From the NCBI RefSeq assembly GCF_001045555.1, contig NZ_LFBU01000001.1, forward strand, positions 2,604,001 to 2,668,000: DNA of 64,000 nt. Direction: 5' to 3'. Below are positions 43,173-51,933 of the stretch, piece after piece (position 1 is the stretch's first letter; the number at the start of each line of letters is the position of its first letter). Under the pieces are notes generated by a model. That model searched no databases. It was not told the DNA's origin and saw only the letters and a program-made list of their open reading frames with translations. This DNA comes from Marinobacter subterrani. GTDB taxonomy: Bacteria > Pseudomonadota > Gammaproteobacteria > Pseudomonadales > Oleiphilaceae. The position numbers and the translations under genes were made by a program.

Positions 43173-44141
43173 ATGTTAATGGCCATCGGGGCAATTATTG
43201 CGGGTCTGGTGCTGCTGGTATGGAGTGCCGACAGGTTCGTGGAAGGCTCTGCAACCACCGCCAATCATTTCGGCATGCCGCCCCTGCTGATCGGTATGAT
43301 CGTAGTCGGCTTTGGCACCTCGGCGCCAGAGATGGCAGTGTCCGCCCTGGCCGCATCCCAGGGCAATCCAGGGCTGGCGCTGGGCAATGCCTATGGTTCG
43401 AACATCACCAATATTGCGCTGATTCTCGGCATTACCGCGTTGTTGGCGCCGATCGCGGTGCATTCCCAGGTGATGCGCAAGGAACTGCCCATTCTGATTC
43501 TGGTGACCGTATTTGCCGGCTGGCAGCTCTGGGACGGCGAGCTGTCCCGCCTGGATGCCATTGGCCTGATCGTGGTTTTCATGGCGCTGCTTGGCTGGAG
43601 CATCTACCAGGGTATCAGGCAGCCCGGAGACACCATGGCCAGTGAGATGACCGATGAGCTTAACGCCCACGCCATGCCACTGCGCAAGGCAATACTGTGG
43701 CTGGTGGTTGGTCTGCTTCTGCTGATCGCCAGTTCCCGCATTCTGGTTTGGGGGGCGGTAGACCTGGCAACCGCATTCGGCATCAGTGATCTGGTCATCG
43801 GGCTGACCATCGTAGCGGTTGGCACATCCCTTCCCGAGCTGGCGTCATCGGTGATCGCGGCCCGCAAGGGCGAGCATGATCTGGCCCTTGGCAATATTCT
43901 GGGCTCCAATCTGTTCAACACCCTGGCGGTGGTAAGTATTGCCGGTTTGATAGCACCGATGCCGGTCGCGCCGGAGGTACTCGCCCGGGACTTCCCGATC
44001 ATGGCAACGCTCACCCTGGTTCTGTTCGCAATGTGTTACGGGTTCCGTGGGCCGGGGCGTATCAACCGGTTTGAGGGTTCCGTCCTGCTGCTTGCCTTCG
44101 CGGCTTATACGGTGTATCTCTTGGGATTTTCTGGGGCGTAA
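43173..44141 (+). CDS. calcium/sodium antiporter (CaCA family, YrbG-like)
   Basis: A 322-residue exchanger with ten or so membrane helices in two inverted halves. The paired alpha-repeat motifs are VGFGTSAPEMAVS (N-terminal half) and VAVGTSLPELASS (C-terminal half), each followed by a G-N-x-x-G-S-N segment (LGNAYGSNITNIALI and LGNILGSNLFNTLAV). These hold the ion-binding acidic residues. Likely exports calcium or another cation in exchange for sodium or protons. A GAGGAG site precedes ATG 43173. Confidence 0.92.
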   Translation: MLMAIGAIIAGLVLLVWSADRFVEGSATTANHFGMPPLLIGMIVVGFGTSAPEMAVSALAASQGNPGLALGNAYGSNITNIALILGITALLAPIAVHSQVMRKELPILILVTVFAGWQLWDGELSRLDAIGLIVVFMALLGWSIYQGIRQPGDTMASEMTDELNAHAMPLRKAILWLVVGLLLLIASSRILVWGAVDLATAFGISDLVIGLTIVAVGTSLPELASSVIAARKGEHDLALGNILGSNLFNTLAVVSIAGLIAPMPVAPEVLARDFPIMATLTLVLFAMCYGFRGPGRINRFEGSVLLLAFAAYTVYLLGFSGA

Positions 44142-44144
44142 GTT

Positions 44145-44765
44145 ATGTCACTGGCAGCCTGGCTCACTTTCCTTGTCGCAGCTGTACTGATCAGCGTTTC
44201 CCCCGGTGCAGGGGCGATCAATACCATGAGTAATGGCATGCGTTACGGTGTTCGCCGTTCGTTACCGGCGATCATGGGGTTGCAGCTTGGTTTCGGAATC
44301 CAGATTCTCCTGGTGGGTGCCGGGCTGGGCGCCATCGTTGCCTCCTCGAACCTCGCCCTGTCGGTCATCAAGTGGCTGGGTGTTGCCTACCTGATCTGGC
44401 TGGGCATCTCCAAATGGCGCGAGCCGGTGATGGAATCGATGGAGGATGACCGCCAGCCGGTTAGTGGACAAAAGCGGTTCTGGAACGCGGTGTTCGTGAA
44501 CCTGACCAACCCCAAGGCCACGGTTTTTCTGGTCGCCCTTTTCCCCCAGTTCCTGGTGGCTGATGCGCCCCATGGCCCTCAATTGATCACGATGGGGACC
44601 ACACTGATTCTGGTGGATTGCCTGGTCATGCTTGGCTATGCCCTGCTCGCCAGCCAGCTGTTCCGGTTCATGACTACGGCCCGGCACCAGCAGCAGATGA
44701 ACCGGGTGTTTGGCGGCCTGTTCGTCACCGCCGCCGTGGCACTGGCCAGCTTCAAGCGCAGCTAA
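44145..44765 (+). CDS. LysE/RhtB-family amino acid exporter
   Basis: A 206-residue membrane protein with about six helices. The family signature near the N terminus is VSPGAGAINTMSNGMRYGVRRS, followed by GLQLGFGIQILLVGAGLGAI, VAYLIWLGISKW and FVNLTNPKATVFLVALFPQF. Such proteins export amino acids such as homoserine lactone, threonine or lysine; the substrate cannot be told from sequence. It begins 3 bp after the exchanger stop codon, so the two are co-transcribed. Confidence 0.9.
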   Translation: MSLAAWLTFLVAAVLISVSPGAGAINTMSNGMRYGVRRSLPAIMGLQLGFGIQILLVGAGLGAIVASSNLALSVIKWLGVAYLIWLGISKWREPVMESMEDDRQPVSGQKRFWNAVFVNLTNPKATVFLVALFPQFLVADAPHGPQLITMGTTLILVDCLVMLGYALLASQLFRFMTTARHQQQMNRVFGGLFVTAAVALASFKRS

Positions 44766-44772
44766 GGTCTCG

Positions 44773-45213
44773 TTAACCCAGGATGCATTCCCGGCTCAGT
44801 TTCTGGCTTAGTGTCCGGCGCTGTCGCCTGAGCATATTGCCCCTGTCGTTGCTGTAGCCGGCGCGCAATCGGGACTGAATATGATCCAGCTTGCGCCGGT
44901 ATCCTGCGCAGGTTTTCTTCAGCTTGGCGTCAGCCCGGTCTTGCCTGCTTTTTCCCGGCTCCGGCCTCTCGGAGGACGACAGCAGCTCATTCACTTCCTC
45001 TCGAATGCCAGAAATGCGCCTGCCCTGCCTGAGGTTTTCCGCCATCGGCACGGTGACAGGTTCCTGCAACTGAACCTGGCTGTGGGGAATTTCCCCGGGT
45101 GGATAATCGGAAAAGTGCGCTATGCCCCGGCTGTCTATCCAGGTGTAGACCTCAGCGTGGGCCGCTGCGGCAATCGAAAAGAATAAAATGAGGCTCGCCA
45201 TGATCCTTGGCAT
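44773..45213 (-). CDS. DUF4124-containing secreted protein
   Basis: A 146-residue protein with a signal peptide (RIMASLILFFSIAAAAHA) followed by EVYTWIDSRGIAHFSDYPPG, the diagnostic short DUF4124 motif (Y-x-W-x-D-x-x-G-x-x-x-F-S-D). The remainder is charged and probably helical, ending in two cysteine-containing segments. Function unknown; DUF4124 proteins are periplasmic and common in gammaproteobacteria. ATG 45213 has AGGGAG upstream. It converges on the LysE-type gene with a 7-bp gap. Confidence 0.8.
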   Translation of the reverse strand: MPRIMASLILFFSIAAAAHAEVYTWIDSRGIAHFSDYPPGEIPHSQVQLQEPVTVPMAENLRQGRRISGIREEVNELLSSSERPEPGKSRQDRADAKLKKTCAGYRRKLDHIQSRLRAGYSNDRGNMLRRQRRTLSQKLSRECILG

Positions 45214-45277
45214 ACGATTCCACTCCCTGTGGGTCGGTAAATTGCCGGGGCAGTCTAACAAAAAGAATCATGAAGTT

Positions 45278-45322
45278 GGGGTCAGATGAAAACGGGGTCA
45301 GATGAAAAGTTCATCTGACCCC
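45278..45322. repeat. REP-like element, copy E
   Basis: A half-site at 45278-45290, then a perfect 13-bp hairpin at 45294-45322 (loop AAG) followed by GTTTTC. It lies between the DUF4124 gene start and the end of glcF, and could end the glc transcript from the right. Confidence 0.9.
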
Positions 45323-45339
45323 GTTTTCAGACCCGTTTC

Positions 45340-46551
45340 TCAGGTCCGGTCCAGGAGCTCGATCCAGTGCTGTACCGGCACCGGGGATTTGGTTTCGAGG
45401 TGCATCTGGCAACCGATGTTGGCGGTTACGATGCGATCGGGGTTATCGATGGTCAGGGCCTTGAGCTTGTTGCCAAGCAGCTTCTGGCTCATCTCCGGCT
45501 GGGTGACCGAGTAGGTTCCCGCAGAGCCGCAGCACAGGTGCTTGTCCCTGGTGGCTGCCAGGTTGATCCCGGCCCTGGTCAGCACCTGCTCGACCACGCC
45601 GCTCTGCTTCATGGCGTGTTGCAGGGTGCAGGGGCAGTGGAAGGCCACCTTGCCCGGGTTGCCTTGCAACTTGAGCTTTTCCAGGTCCTGTTTCAGCAGG
45701 AAGGCACCCAGGTCGATACAAAGCTCACTGACCTTCTGCGCCTTGGCAGCATAGACCGGATCGTCCTTCAGCAGGTGACCGTAGTCCTGAACCATGGCAC
45801 CGCAGCCGGACGCGGTCATGATAATCGCTTCGGCACCGGCATCAATGGCGGGCCACCAGGCATCAATATTCTGACGCATTCTTTCCAGGCCCTTCTCGTG
45901 CTCGGAAAGATGGTAATTGACCGCGCCGCAACAGCCGGCTTCAGGTGCTTCGACCATGGTGATGCCGAGCCGGTCCAGTACCCGTGCGGCGGCTGCGTTG
46001 GTATTGGGTGTGGCGGAAGGCTGCACGCAACCGGCCAGTGCCAGTACGATCCGGCTGTGGCTGGCGGCCGGCCAAGGGCTCGCCTGTTTTCTGGGCGGCA
46101 CCTTGGTGCGCAGTTTTTCCGGCAGCACCGGGCGGAATATCTGCCCCATTCGGAGCAGTAAGCCGAACAACTGGCTGTTCGGAATCACCCGGGCCAGGGC
46201 CCAGCGCAGCCATTTGTCTTTCGGTTTGCGGGGCAGCTCCTGATCGATCAGGCCGCGACTGATGTCCACCAGCCGGCCATACTGGACCCCGGAAGGACAG
46301 GTGGTCTCGCAGCTGCGACAAGTCAGGCAGCGATCCAGATGCTCCCGGGTTTTCTCGGTCACTTCTGCTCCTTCCAGGAACATTTTCATCAGGTAGATCC
46401 GGCCCCGGGGGCCATCACGCTCGTCGTTCAGTTCCTGATAGGTCGGGCAGGTTGCAGTACAGAAACCACAATGCACACAGGCCCGCAGGATGGACTCGGC
46501 TTCCTGGCCTTCCTTGGTGTTGGCAAATTGTTGAACCAGATTCGTTTGCAT
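45340..46551 (-). CDS. glcF: glycolate oxidase Fe-S subunit
   Basis: A 403-residue subunit of membrane-linked glycolate dehydrogenase. Two ferredoxin-type [4Fe-4S] motifs are near the N terminus: CVHCGFCTATCPTY and CLTCRSCETTCPSG. Two cysteine-rich CCG domains follow (EAPEAGCCGAVNYH and KHLCCGSAGTYS). It passes electrons from the flavin subunits to the quinone pool. Last of the glcD-glcE-glcF run, 2 bp after glcE. Confidence 0.96.
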   Translation of the reverse strand: MQTNLVQQFANTKEGQEAESILRACVHCGFCTATCPTYQELNDERDGPRGRIYLMKMFLEGAEVTEKTREHLDRCLTCRSCETTCPSGVQYGRLVDISRGLIDQELPRKPKDKWLRWALARVIPNSQLFGLLLRMGQIFRPVLPEKLRTKVPPRKQASPWPAASHSRIVLALAGCVQPSATPNTNAAAARVLDRLGITMVEAPEAGCCGAVNYHLSEHEKGLERMRQNIDAWWPAIDAGAEAIIMTASGCGAMVQDYGHLLKDDPVYAAKAQKVSELCIDLGAFLLKQDLEKLKLQGNPGKVAFHCPCTLQHAMKQSGVVEQVLTRAGINLAATRDKHLCCGSAGTYSVTQPEMSQKLLGNKLKALTIDNPDRIVTANIGCQMHLETKSPVPVQHWIELLDRT

Positions 46552-46553
46552 AA

Positions 46554-47621
46554 TTACAACCAGCTGTATAAACGACCGGGATTGAAGATGTTATCCGGAT
46601 CGAAGGCATTTTTGAGTCGACGCTGAATAGCCTTCAGAGCGTCCGGCTGGTGGTGCATCACCTCGCCGCTGCGATCACCTCCCCGGAACAGGCTGACCTG
46701 GCCCCCGGCAGCGCGGGCGGCGGGTTCAAGATCCTTCAGCTCACCGGCACCCCGGAACCAGCGCTGGGAACCTGCCCAGTCGATGAACCAGTTGCCTTCC
46801 AGCTTCGGCGTAGCCGCCGTTGACCCCACAGAGAAGCGCCACAGGGGCACGTCATTACCGGCAAAAAATTCATGCTGCATGTCCTGCACCTGTTGCCAGA
46901 ACTGGTCGCCCTGCTCCATCACCTCACCGGACCACTTTCCGGCGGTCGCTTCGACCGCGGATTTTGCTCCGGATAGGCGCAGGTACACCTTGCCATCCAC
47001 CCAGCAGGCGGCGGTAATGGGTTTGGGCTCGGCGGCGCGGCTGTTCATGTAATGAATCACCTCGTCCATGCCCATGTCCTGCACCAGGGTCAGCGAGGCA
47101 GCTGGTTTTGGCATCACTTTCATGCTGATTTCAGTGATGAGACCCAGGGTGCCCAAGGCGCCAGCATGAAGGCGTGATACATCATAGCCTGCCACGTTTT
47201 TCATCACCTGGCCGCCAAAGCGAAGGTGTTCGCCCTTGCCATTGAGCAGCCGTATACCCAGCACCTGGTCCCTCACCGAGCCAGCCCATGGGCGTCCCGG
47301 CCCAGAAAGGTTACAGGCCAGGGTGCCGCCGATGGTCGAAGCTGCGCCAAAATGCGGCGGCTCGAAATGCAGGCACTGGCCCTGTTCGGCGAGAGTGGCC
47401 TCGATTTCGCTCAGCGAAGTTCCGGCCCGCACGGTCAGCACCAGCTCCACCGGGTGATACTCCACGATACCAGTATGCTCGCCCACGTTGAGGGTTGCGG
47501 CATCCGGCGCGGCATCACGGCCCATGAAGGCCTTGCTGTCACCGCCGACAATGTTGAGTTTGTGCCCGCTGTCCCGGGCCTGGAGCACCTGCTCTTTCAG
47601 TTGTTGGTAACTATCAGCCAT
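46554..47621 (-). CDS. glcE: glycolate oxidase FAD-binding subunit
   Basis: A 355-residue FAD-binding PCMH-type subunit. The N-terminal region has LNIVGGDSKAFMG and VRAGTSLSEIEATLAEQG; the flavin-binding GAASTIGGTLACNLSGPGRP and VMKNVAGYDVSRLHAGALGTLGLI are as in GlcE. Partner of GlcD in glycolate oxidation to glyoxylate. ATG 47621 overlaps glcD by 8 bp. Confidence 0.95.
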   Translation of the reverse strand: MADSYQQLKEQVLQARDSGHKLNIVGGDSKAFMGRDAAPDAATLNVGEHTGIVEYHPVELVLTVRAGTSLSEIEATLAEQGQCLHFEPPHFGAASTIGGTLACNLSGPGRPWAGSVRDQVLGIRLLNGKGEHLRFGGQVMKNVAGYDVSRLHAGALGTLGLITEISMKVMPKPAASLTLVQDMGMDEVIHYMNSRAAEPKPITAACWVDGKVYLRLSGAKSAVEATAGKWSGEVMEQGDQFWQQVQDMQHEFFAGNDVPLWRFSVGSTAATPKLEGNWFIDWAGSQRWFRGAGELKDLEPAARAAGGQVSLFRGGDRSGEVMHHQPDALKAIQRRLKNAFDPDNIFNPGRLYSWL

Positions 47622-49086
47622 GGGCGGCTTCCGTATGGTCATGCGTGTGTAATTTGTGTTCAAGGGAGCGGTATTCCTGGCAGAACTTCAGCGCAGGCAC
47701 GCCCTTGCCCGGGTTGAGAATGCCGGCGGGGTCGAAGGCCGCTTTCACGTCGTGAAACTGCTGCAGCTCCTCGTCGTTGAACTGCACGGCCATCTGGCGG
47801 ATTTTCTCCACGCCAACGCCATGCTCACCGGTAATGCAGCCCCCCACTTCCACACACATTTCCAGGATGCGTGACCCGAAGGCCTCGGTGCGCTCGAATT
47901 CGCCGGGCACGTTGGCATCAAACAGGATCAGCGGGTGCAGGTTACCGTCGCCGGCGTGGAACACGTTGGCCACACGCAGGCCAAATTCCTCGGACATCTT
48001 CTCCATTTCCGTGAGAACGTGGGCGATCTCACGACGGGGAATAGTGCCGTCCATGCAGTAATAGTCCGGCGAGATCCGGCCCACCGCCGGAAACGCAGAC
48101 TTGCGCCCTTTCCACAAAAGCGCTCGCTCTTCCTCGCTCTGGGACGTACGCACCGACGTTGCTCCGAGCTTGCGGAACACTTCCTCGGCCTGGGCAATGT
48201 GCTCATGCACCTCTTCCTCGGTACCATCCACTTCGCACAGGAGCAGCGCCTTGGCATCCCGCGGATAGCCGGCCTGGGCGAAGTCATCCGCCGCGACAAT
48301 CGCGTGGCCGTCCATCATTTCCAGACCACCGGGGATGATGCCGTGGGCAATGATGCCACCCACGGCGTCCCCGCCTTTCTGGACATCATCAAAACCCGCC
48401 ATGACCACCCGGGCCACTTCCGGCTTGGGCAGAAGCTTTACCTTCACTTCGGTTACCACACCGAGCAGGCCCTCCGAGCCTGTCAGCAGCGCCAGCAGAT
48501 CCATGCCGCAGCTGTCCAGCCCGTCGCTGCCCACATTAACCACATCACCCTCAGCAGTGACCATTTCAACGCTGAGGATGTTGTGAACGGTCAGACCGTA
48601 CTTGAGGCAGTGCACGCCACCGGAATTCTCCGCCACATTGCCACCGATGGTGCAGGCAATCTGGGAGGAGGGGTCCGGGCCGTAGTACAGGCCGTACTGG
48701 GCCGCCTCTTCGCTGATAGCGAGGTTGCGCACCCCGGGCTGAAGCCGCGCCGTTCGTGCCAACGGATCAATCTTGATGATGCGATTGAACTTGGCCAGCG
48801 ACAGAACAACGCCCTCTTTATTGGGCATGGCACCGGCACTGAGTCCGGTTCCGGCACCACGGGCCACTACAGGTACTGCATTCTCGTTGCAGATGCGCAT
48901 GACCCGCTGCACCTGCTCGACGGTCTCTGGCAGAACCACCAGCAACGGCATCTCGCAATACATGGACATGCCGTCGCATTCGTAGGGCTTCATGGTCTCG
49001 TCATCGGTGATGACGTAGTCCGGGTCAATGAACGCCCGGAACTGTTCCGCCAGCTCGACTTTGCTGACTTTCGGCTTGGTAGTCAT
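47614..49086 (-). CDS. glcD: glycolate oxidase catalytic subunit
   Basis: A 490-residue FAD-linked oxidase. The flavin site shows VVARGAGTGLSAGAMP and CTIGGNVAENSGGVHCLKYG; the C-terminal cap has VFHAGDGNLHPLILFD and CITGEHGVGVEKIRQM, typical of GlcD and D-lactate-type dehydrogenases. The neighbours GlcE, GlcF and GlcG support glycolate as substrate. Starts 56 bp after glcG. Confidence 0.95.
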   Translation of the reverse strand: MTTKPKVSKVELAEQFRAFIDPDYVITDDETMKPYECDGMSMYCEMPLLVVLPETVEQVQRVMRICNENAVPVVARGAGTGLSAGAMPNKEGVVLSLAKFNRIIKIDPLARTARLQPGVRNLAISEEAAQYGLYYGPDPSSQIACTIGGNVAENSGGVHCLKYGLTVHNILSVEMVTAEGDVVNVGSDGLDSCGMDLLALLTGSEGLLGVVTEVKVKLLPKPEVARVVMAGFDDVQKGGDAVGGIIAHGIIPGGLEMMDGHAIVAADDFAQAGYPRDAKALLLCEVDGTEEEVHEHIAQAEEVFRKLGATSVRTSQSEEERALLWKGRKSAFPAVGRISPDYYCMDGTIPRREIAHVLTEMEKMSEEFGLRVANVFHAGDGNLHPLILFDANVPGEFERTEAFGSRILEMCVEVGGCITGEHGVGVEKIRQMAVQFNDEELQQFHDVKAAFDPAGILNPGKGVPALKFCQEYRSLEHKLHTHDHTEAAHG

Positions 49087-49142
49087 AGCATTCTCTGGGT
49101 TTGAATTACGTCAGGTGTGACAGTCATCAACCGCGTTTTGTT

Positions 49143-49565
49143 TCAACGTTTCTTTTCAAAATGGTCGATGCCAGCCTGGGCACAGTCCATATCCTGCTGG
49201 GGGGTACCGGAACTGATTCCGATACCGCCCACCACTTCACCGTCAACAATCACCGGCAGGCCACCACCCACGGAACTGATGCGCCCGCCCACTTCGGTGT
49301 GAATACCGAAGGCCAGGCTTCCGGGCACATTCACCTTGTTGTAGTCGTGGGTCGCCTTCTTGGCCGCGGCGGCCGTAAAAGCCTTGTCCTGGGCGATGGT
49401 TACGCTGGTTATCTTGCCGCCATCCATACGCTCGAAAGCGACCAGGTTGCCGGATTCATCAACGATGGCAATGCACATGGGCACGCCGATCTCACGCGCC
49501 TTCTCGGCGGCGCCTTCGATGAGAATCCTTGCCTCAGCCAGATCCAGCCGGTTGATTGTCAACAT
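49143..49565 (-). CDS. glcG: GlcG-like protein (DUF336/haem-binding family)
   Basis: A 140-residue GlcG/HbpS-like protein: LDLAEARILIEGAAEKAREIGVPMCIAIVDESGNLVAFERMDG at the start and GGLPVIVDGEVVGGIGISSGTPQQD near the end. Its biochemical role in glycolate metabolism is unsettled. It lies between the TRAP permease gene and glcD on the same strand, as in the E. coli glc operon where glcG follows glcF. Confidence 0.88.
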   Translation of the reverse strand: MLTINRLDLAEARILIEGAAEKAREIGVPMCIAIVDESGNLVAFERMDGGKITSVTIAQDKAFTAAAAKKATHDYNKVNVPGSLAFGIHTEVGGRISSVGGGLPVIVDGEVVGGIGISSGTPQQDMDCAQAGIDHFEKKR

Positions 49566-49584
49566 AACAATTTACTCCTCTGTT

Positions 49585-51123
49585 TTAGCCGTAAACGAGA
49601 TTGGGCAGCCAGGTTACAACACTCGGTATCAGTATGCAGATGAACAGCCCGAATGCCTGGATAGCCAGGAACACCAGGGAAGACTTGAAAATCGTTCCCA
49701 TGCTGATCTCCGGCGGGCAAACACCGCGAATGTAGAACAGGGCATAACCAAAAGGCGGGCTCAGGAACGACATCTGCATGTTCACCAGGTAGAGCACACC
49801 GAACCAGAGCACCACATCCTCACCCGGAACCGCCGGGAAGCCTAGCAAGCCCGGGAAAGACAGGCTCTCGACGATGGGAATGAAAATGGGCACCGCCAGC
49901 AGCAGGATACCCACCCAGTCAAGGAACATACCCAGCACCACCAGCAGCACCATCAACAGGAACAGCACGCTGTAGGCTGAGAGGCCAATACCCAGGATGG
50001 ATTCCGTGATGAAGTCCTGGCCACCCTGCAGGATGTAGAAACCTACGAACACCGAGGCCCCGAACATGATCCACAGAACCATGGCGGAGGCCTTGGCGGT
50101 GGTCACTGAAGCGTCACGCAGGGTTGCGATGGAGAACACCTTGTGCTTCATGGCCACCAGAATGGCGCCGAAGGAGCCGATACCGGCCGCTTCCACCGGC
50201 GTAGCGACGCCACCGAACAGCAGGCCGAGCACCAGGAACACCAGAATCAGCGGCGCAATCAGGTCCTTCAGAAGCAACATCTTGTCTTTGAAGCCGATGC
50301 GCTCCTCCTCCGGTACCGGTGGTCCCAGCTTGGGGTTCAGCCAGGAACGAAAGCCCACATAGAGCACGTAAAGACTGGAGAGCAGGATGCCGGGAATTAC
50401 CGATCCCAGATAGAGTTCACCGACCGACTGCTGGGCAACCACGGCATAAAGGATGGCCAGGATCGAGGGCGGGATCAGGATGCCCAGGGTACCGCCGGCC
50501 ATGATCGACCCGAGGGCGATCTTGTGGTCGTAACCCCGCTTGAGCATCGCGGGCAGTGCGATGATGCCCATGGTGACCACGGCCGCACCGATAACACCCA
50601 CCATGGCTGCAAGGATAGTCGAGGCAATGATGGTGGCAATGGCCAGACCACCACCGAGGCCACCCATCCACTTGTAGACCACGTTGAACATCTCTTCGAT
50701 CAGCCCGGCCCGCTCAAGCATGGATGCCATGAAGATGAACAGGGGTATCGCCGCCAGATCCGAGTTGGTCATCATCGGGAAAATACGGCTGGGAATGATA
50801 TTCAGCATGAGCGAATCGCCCACGAGATAGACGAAGGCCACCCCGAGACCACCGGTCACGAAGGCCAGCGGCAGGCCCATCATCAGAGCCACCAGCAGCG
50901 AGCCGAACATCAGGTAGGTCAGCGTACTGATCTTGATGCCCGCCAGACTCCCGGCAAGCTTGAACAGGAAATGCTCGTCGCTGAACGGGTCGTAGAACAG
51001 AATGTTGATGATCTCCACCAACATGATAAACGCCAGAACGGCCGTGGCGATGATCATCAACCAGGTGCCCAGCTTGCCGGTGATATTACCGGTATTTTGG
51101 GTATTCACAGTGCCTGAACTCAT
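49585..51123 (-). CDS. dctM: TRAP transporter large permease
   Basis: A 512-residue DctM-type permease with about 12 membrane helices (family usually ~430 residues, so this is a longer variant). Recognisable blocks are LVALMMGLPLAFVTGGLGVAF, ATIIASTILAAMVGVIGAAVVTMG, GSIMAGGTLGILIPPSI and FLDWVGILLLAVPIFIPI. It moves a carboxylate substrate with sodium, using the DctP protein to deliver it. Start overlaps dctQ by 4 bp. Confidence 0.93.
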   Translation of the reverse strand: MSSGTVNTQNTGNITGKLGTWLMIIATAVLAFIMLVEIINILFYDPFSDEHFLFKLAGSLAGIKISTLTYLMFGSLLVALMMGLPLAFVTGGLGVAFVYLVGDSLMLNIIPSRIFPMMTNSDLAAIPLFIFMASMLERAGLIEEMFNVVYKWMGGLGGGLAIATIIASTILAAMVGVIGAAVVTMGIIALPAMLKRGYDHKIALGSIMAGGTLGILIPPSILAILYAVVAQQSVGELYLGSVIPGILLSSLYVLYVGFRSWLNPKLGPPVPEEERIGFKDKMLLLKDLIAPLILVFLVLGLLFGGVATPVEAAGIGSFGAILVAMKHKVFSIATLRDASVTTAKASAMVLWIMFGASVFVGFYILQGGQDFITESILGIGLSAYSVLFLLMVLLVVLGMFLDWVGILLLAVPIFIPIVESLSFPGLLGFPAVPGEDVVLWFGVLYLVNMQMSFLSPPFGYALFYIRGVCPPEISMGTIFKSSLVFLAIQAFGLFICILIPSVVTWLPNLVYG

Positions 51124-51833
51124 GCTTTCTGCTCCCGGCCAAGATGGATAAACAGCGCGATGTCTTTAATCAATTTGGACATCCCTGCCAACAGAATCAG
51201 AACCGAACCCAGCAGCATCATGCCTTTCACCGGCCAGTACTGGATGCCCCAGGTTTCAACGGTTCGTTCATCCATCGAGTAGGAGTTCTGGAAAAACGTC
51301 CAGGACGTGATCACCAGTGCGAAGGCAAACATGAAGAAGAACATGGAGGTGAAGATATCCATGCCAATCCGGCCTCGCACCGGCAGGAAGTTGTACACCA
51401 CATCCACACGAACGTGCGCGCCATGCAGCAGGGCAAACGCCCCCGCCAACAGGTATTGCATACCGAACAGCAGGAAGCTGGCCTCATGCACCCAGATCGT
51501 GGGCTGGTTGAAAAGGTAACGCATGATCACTTCGAAGAAGTAGAACACCACGGCGTTTACCGTCCAGAAGGAAATGAAAATGCCGGATTTCTCGCTGATC
51601 CAGTCCACAGCCATGGTGAACCAGTTCACCTCATGGCTGTAATCAATTTTCTGCTGCAGCTCATCCTCTATTTGCTTGAGCTTCGCATTGGCCTCAGCGT
51701 TCTTGTCAGCTGCCTGCACGCCGCGGCCGGTCGCCCACCGGTCCCAAGCCATCATCAACAGCGGCATGATGGCCAGCCAGCCCCAATAGAACCAGTGGGG
51801 CATCACGAAGCCGAATTCACTCAAATCAGACAT
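51120..51833 (-). CDS. dctQ: TRAP transporter small permease
   Basis: A 237-residue DctQ-type subunit with four membrane helices in the C-terminal part (FWTVNAVVFYFFEVIMRYLFNQPTIWVHEASF, LLAGAFALLHGAHVRVDVVYNF). The N-terminal ~80 residues add an extra helix and a charged stretch (ADKNAEANAKLKQIEDELQQKIDYSHEVN), making it longer than typical. It pairs with DctM; a stem-loop separates it from dctP. Confidence 0.9.
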   Translation of the reverse strand: MSDLSEFGFVMPHWFYWGWLAIMPLLMMAWDRWATGRGVQAADKNAEANAKLKQIEDELQQKIDYSHEVNWFTMAVDWISEKSGIFISFWTVNAVVFYFFEVIMRYLFNQPTIWVHEASFLLFGMQYLLAGAFALLHGAHVRVDVVYNFLPVRGRIGMDIFTSMFFFMFAFALVITSWTFFQNSYSMDERTVETWGIQYWPVKGMMLLGSVLILLAGMSKLIKDIALFIHLGREQKA

Positions 51834-51856
51834 GTTGTTACCACCTGAATCGCGGC

Positions 51857-51907
51857 GCGGGGAAGGGAGAAAGCGCTTACTGCGTAGCGCTCCCTGCCCT
51901 TCCCCGC
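51857..51907 (-). promoter_or_regulatory. stem-loop between dctP and dctQ
   Basis: An 11-bp perfect stem GCGGGGAAGGG/CCCTTCCCCGC (51857-51867, 51897-51907) whose 29-nt loop contains an inner AGCGCT/AGCGCT pair. On the minus strand it follows the dctP stop codon. Such hairpins between binding-protein and permease genes often protect upstream mRNA or attenuate read-through, so more binding protein than permease is made. Confidence 0.7.
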
Positions 51908-51933
51908 TTATTGTTTATTGTTGATATGAAGGC

